This document shows, piece after piece, positions 62,776 through 64,000 of a stretch of 64,000 bases of DNA. This DNA is from Myroides oncorhynchi (GTDB lineage: Bacteria > Bacteroidota > Bacteroidia > Flavobacteriales > Flavobacteriaceae): the NCBI RefSeq assembly GCF_020905415.1, contig NZ_JAJJMP010000001.1, positions 3,359,501 through 3,423,500 of the forward strand. The letters run 5' to 3'. A program made the position numbers and the translations under genes. The notes under the pieces are model-generated. The model did not search any database and was not told where the DNA came from. It saw nothing but the letters and a program-made list of their open reading frames with translations. Each line of letters opens with the position of its first letter. Positions within the stretch are counted from its first letter, which is position 1.

Positions 62776-63794
62776 ATATTATTTATACCTATCCAGTATT
62801 TATTATAAAAACTGGATAATAATTTATAATTATAGCAATACTATCATAAGGCATTTATACGTATTGATGCTACAAAAATAATTAAAATATTAGTCTAGTA
62901 CTCTATTTATAGGCCATGTTTATACGTTAAAAAGACTAGGCTGAAGAATTGTTTTAAGTACAATTACTTAATTAATAGTTTGTTATATCTATATTGAGGT
63001 CTTATAAATATTTATTATTTTCTTTTGAAAAGTACCATTACAAAGTAATTTTATTAAAAAAACATGGTTTTAATAGACCTAGAATAGAATTTTAACACGA
63101 AATATAGGGTAGTTAAATAATAAAAAAGCACCTGATGATGATAGCTTTGAATTAGCAATAAAAATCTCCTTTTGTTCTAAAACGTTAGTTTTATATCTAT
63201 TTACAACTTTAGTTTTTTTATTAATTAGTTCACTATGAGAACTTTGAAATGTTAATATATAAGTTAAAACAGGGCAAATCACAGGTTGTTAAAAAATTAA
63301 CAAACAAGCGTTTTTTAGTAATTTCAAAGACTGTCTCACCCCAGTAATAGCAAGGCTTTGCGGAAGGTTGTTTTAGCGTTTTTCTGAAGTTGTTTGCAAA
63401 GTGTTTGGAAAAAGGGGGTGTTTTCCGAACACCTTCCGAACAAAACACAACTGAGAGCGAATGAATACTCGATTTATGGCGAATTCATAGTGTTAAAAAT
63501 TTAAATTGAGATTTTGAAAGCTGTGATTTGTACTTTCTTTCCTGAGAAATGTACTAGACTTTATTTAGAAGAATATTCGCAATTCTAGCGCATTGATTTT
63601 AAAGCCCTTACTATAGGCAAAGGTAATAAAATTATACAGGTACGGGATAGGGTGTAGGAGATTTTTGATTTTATTACTAATTGGTATTTAATTGTCTGTG
63701 CATAATTGTTTTTTTGTGTTTTTAGTTAAAATTACAAAAGGTTTAGAATATTATAAATAGGATGATTTTTAGACTATCTTAATAATTATAGATT
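62776..63794. other. Kilobase without a convincing gene
   Basis: Several short reverse frames exist (for example 63079-63282 and 63233-63448) but have no family features. Visible structure includes the inverted repeat TTGTTAA-AAAA-TTAACAA (63286-63303), a richer-GC patch at about 63340-63480, and TTCCGAAC twice (63423-63430 and 63434-63441). A frame at about 63502-63700 on the plus strand has coding-like runs (IDFKALTIGKGNKIIQVRDR) broken by stops, and may be a relic. Confidence 0.45.
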
Positions 63795-64000
63795 ATGAAA
63801 AAGCAATTACTATTATATTTTTGGGTTATACTTTTTTTTACCTCTTGTTCATCAAAATATGTGGCAGTAGTTAGTCCTGAGACTAAGATGGAATTTGGAA
63901 TAATGCTTAAAGCGCCATCTAAAGGGATGTTCTTTGTAGAAAATGAGAAAGTAGGTGGGCCAAATGTTGAGTACACTAATACGGCTAATTCCCTTTATAA
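63795..64000 (+). CDS. Lipoprotein, 3' end cut by window
   Basis: From ATG at 63795 the frame is open to the window end (68 codons). It starts with a lipoprotein signal peptide (QLLLYFWVILFFTSCSSKY) with the lipidation cysteine at residue 18. The visible mature part (VAVVSPETKMEFGIMLKAPS) has no motif I recognise. Confidence 0.75.
   Translation, partial: MKKQLLLYFWVILFFTSCSSKYVAVVSPETKMEFGIMLKAPSKGMFFVENEKVGGPNVEYTNTANSLY

Noticed and set aside
63331..63350. GACTGTCTCACCCC as a second end of the IS1182 element
   Set aside because: It resembles the terminal repeat only in part and in altered order, and no partner end or transposase is nearby.
63079..63448. Two overlapping reverse open frames
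   Set aside because: Composition and lack of motifs suggest noncoding DNA.
1..64000. CRISPR arrays
   Set aside because: No regularly spaced repeats of CRISPR type were seen; the only regular repeats are tRNA-His genes and short hairpins.

Overview
This window is AT-rich DNA from a member of the Bacteroidota, most likely a Flavobacteriaceae and probably Myroides-like. The support is: the Bacteroidota-type conjugation genes (TraE, TraF, TraG, TraJ, TraK, TraM and TraN of the CTnDOT nomenclature), several TTG-N19-TAnnTTTG promoters of the Flavobacterium type, a tmRNA with the tag GENNYALAA, a BshB1 bacillithiol deacetylase, menaquinone genes, and little use of Shine-Dalgarno sites. The genus is an inference from gene content.

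Region 1 (1 to about 29.2 kb) is one part of an integrative and conjugative element (ICE). It opens with the tail of a CoiA-like nuclease. Next come a candidate oriT or operator hairpin and the mobilization pair (MobC-type accessory protein, MobP-type relaxase). A divergent three-gene ABC-ATPase cassette follows (effector, middle component, SMC/Rad50-like ATPase), of the ABC-3C/Lamassu type. An 870-base noncoding stretch holds a long hairpin. Then come ParA, two DUF3408 proteins and TraD, a two-gene antisense island, and the transfer operon traE-F-G-I-J-K-L-M-N, which ends at a 40-bp perfect palindrome. Behind the terminator lies a four-gene operon: a TM2-TerB_N-TerB_N-TerB_C protein, a BrxD-like ATPase, a DEAD/DEAH helicase, and a 1344-aa protein joining a Cap4-like nuclease domain to a STAND-type ATPase. 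The first three match the Shango antiphage architecture; the fourth looks Avs-like. I see no coupling protein, integrase, TraO, TraP or TraQ, so the rest of the element probably lies to the left of the window.

Region 2 (29.2 to 38 kb) starts at the ssrA (tmRNA) gene, whose 3' end faces the ICE cargo and marks a plausible integration site. It holds an exported GExH-motif hydrolase-like protein, a GNAT acetyltransferase, a gene-poor kilobase with a decayed small gene, a WG-repeat lipoprotein, a complete IS1182-family insertion sequence with a target duplication, and three unrecognised small proteins.

Region 3 (38 to 64 kb) is chromosome-like. It carries a TPR histidine kinase with its NarL-type regulator, an FAD monooxygenase, an AlaDH/PNT-like dehydrogenase, a FUSC transporter, peptide deformylase, a DUF5606 protein, MazG, an alpha/beta hydrolase, a tsaC-cca-ctaA operon, menI and menF, bshB1, four tandem tRNA-His genes in an A-B-A-B pattern, a retropepsin-PDZ protein, nicotinamidase, an outer membrane barrel, proline dehydrogenase, a membrane-anchored LuxR regulator, and the start of a lipoprotein cut by the window end. 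The tmRNA and tRNA-His genes do not encode CCA, so they depend on the CCA-adding enzyme encoded here.
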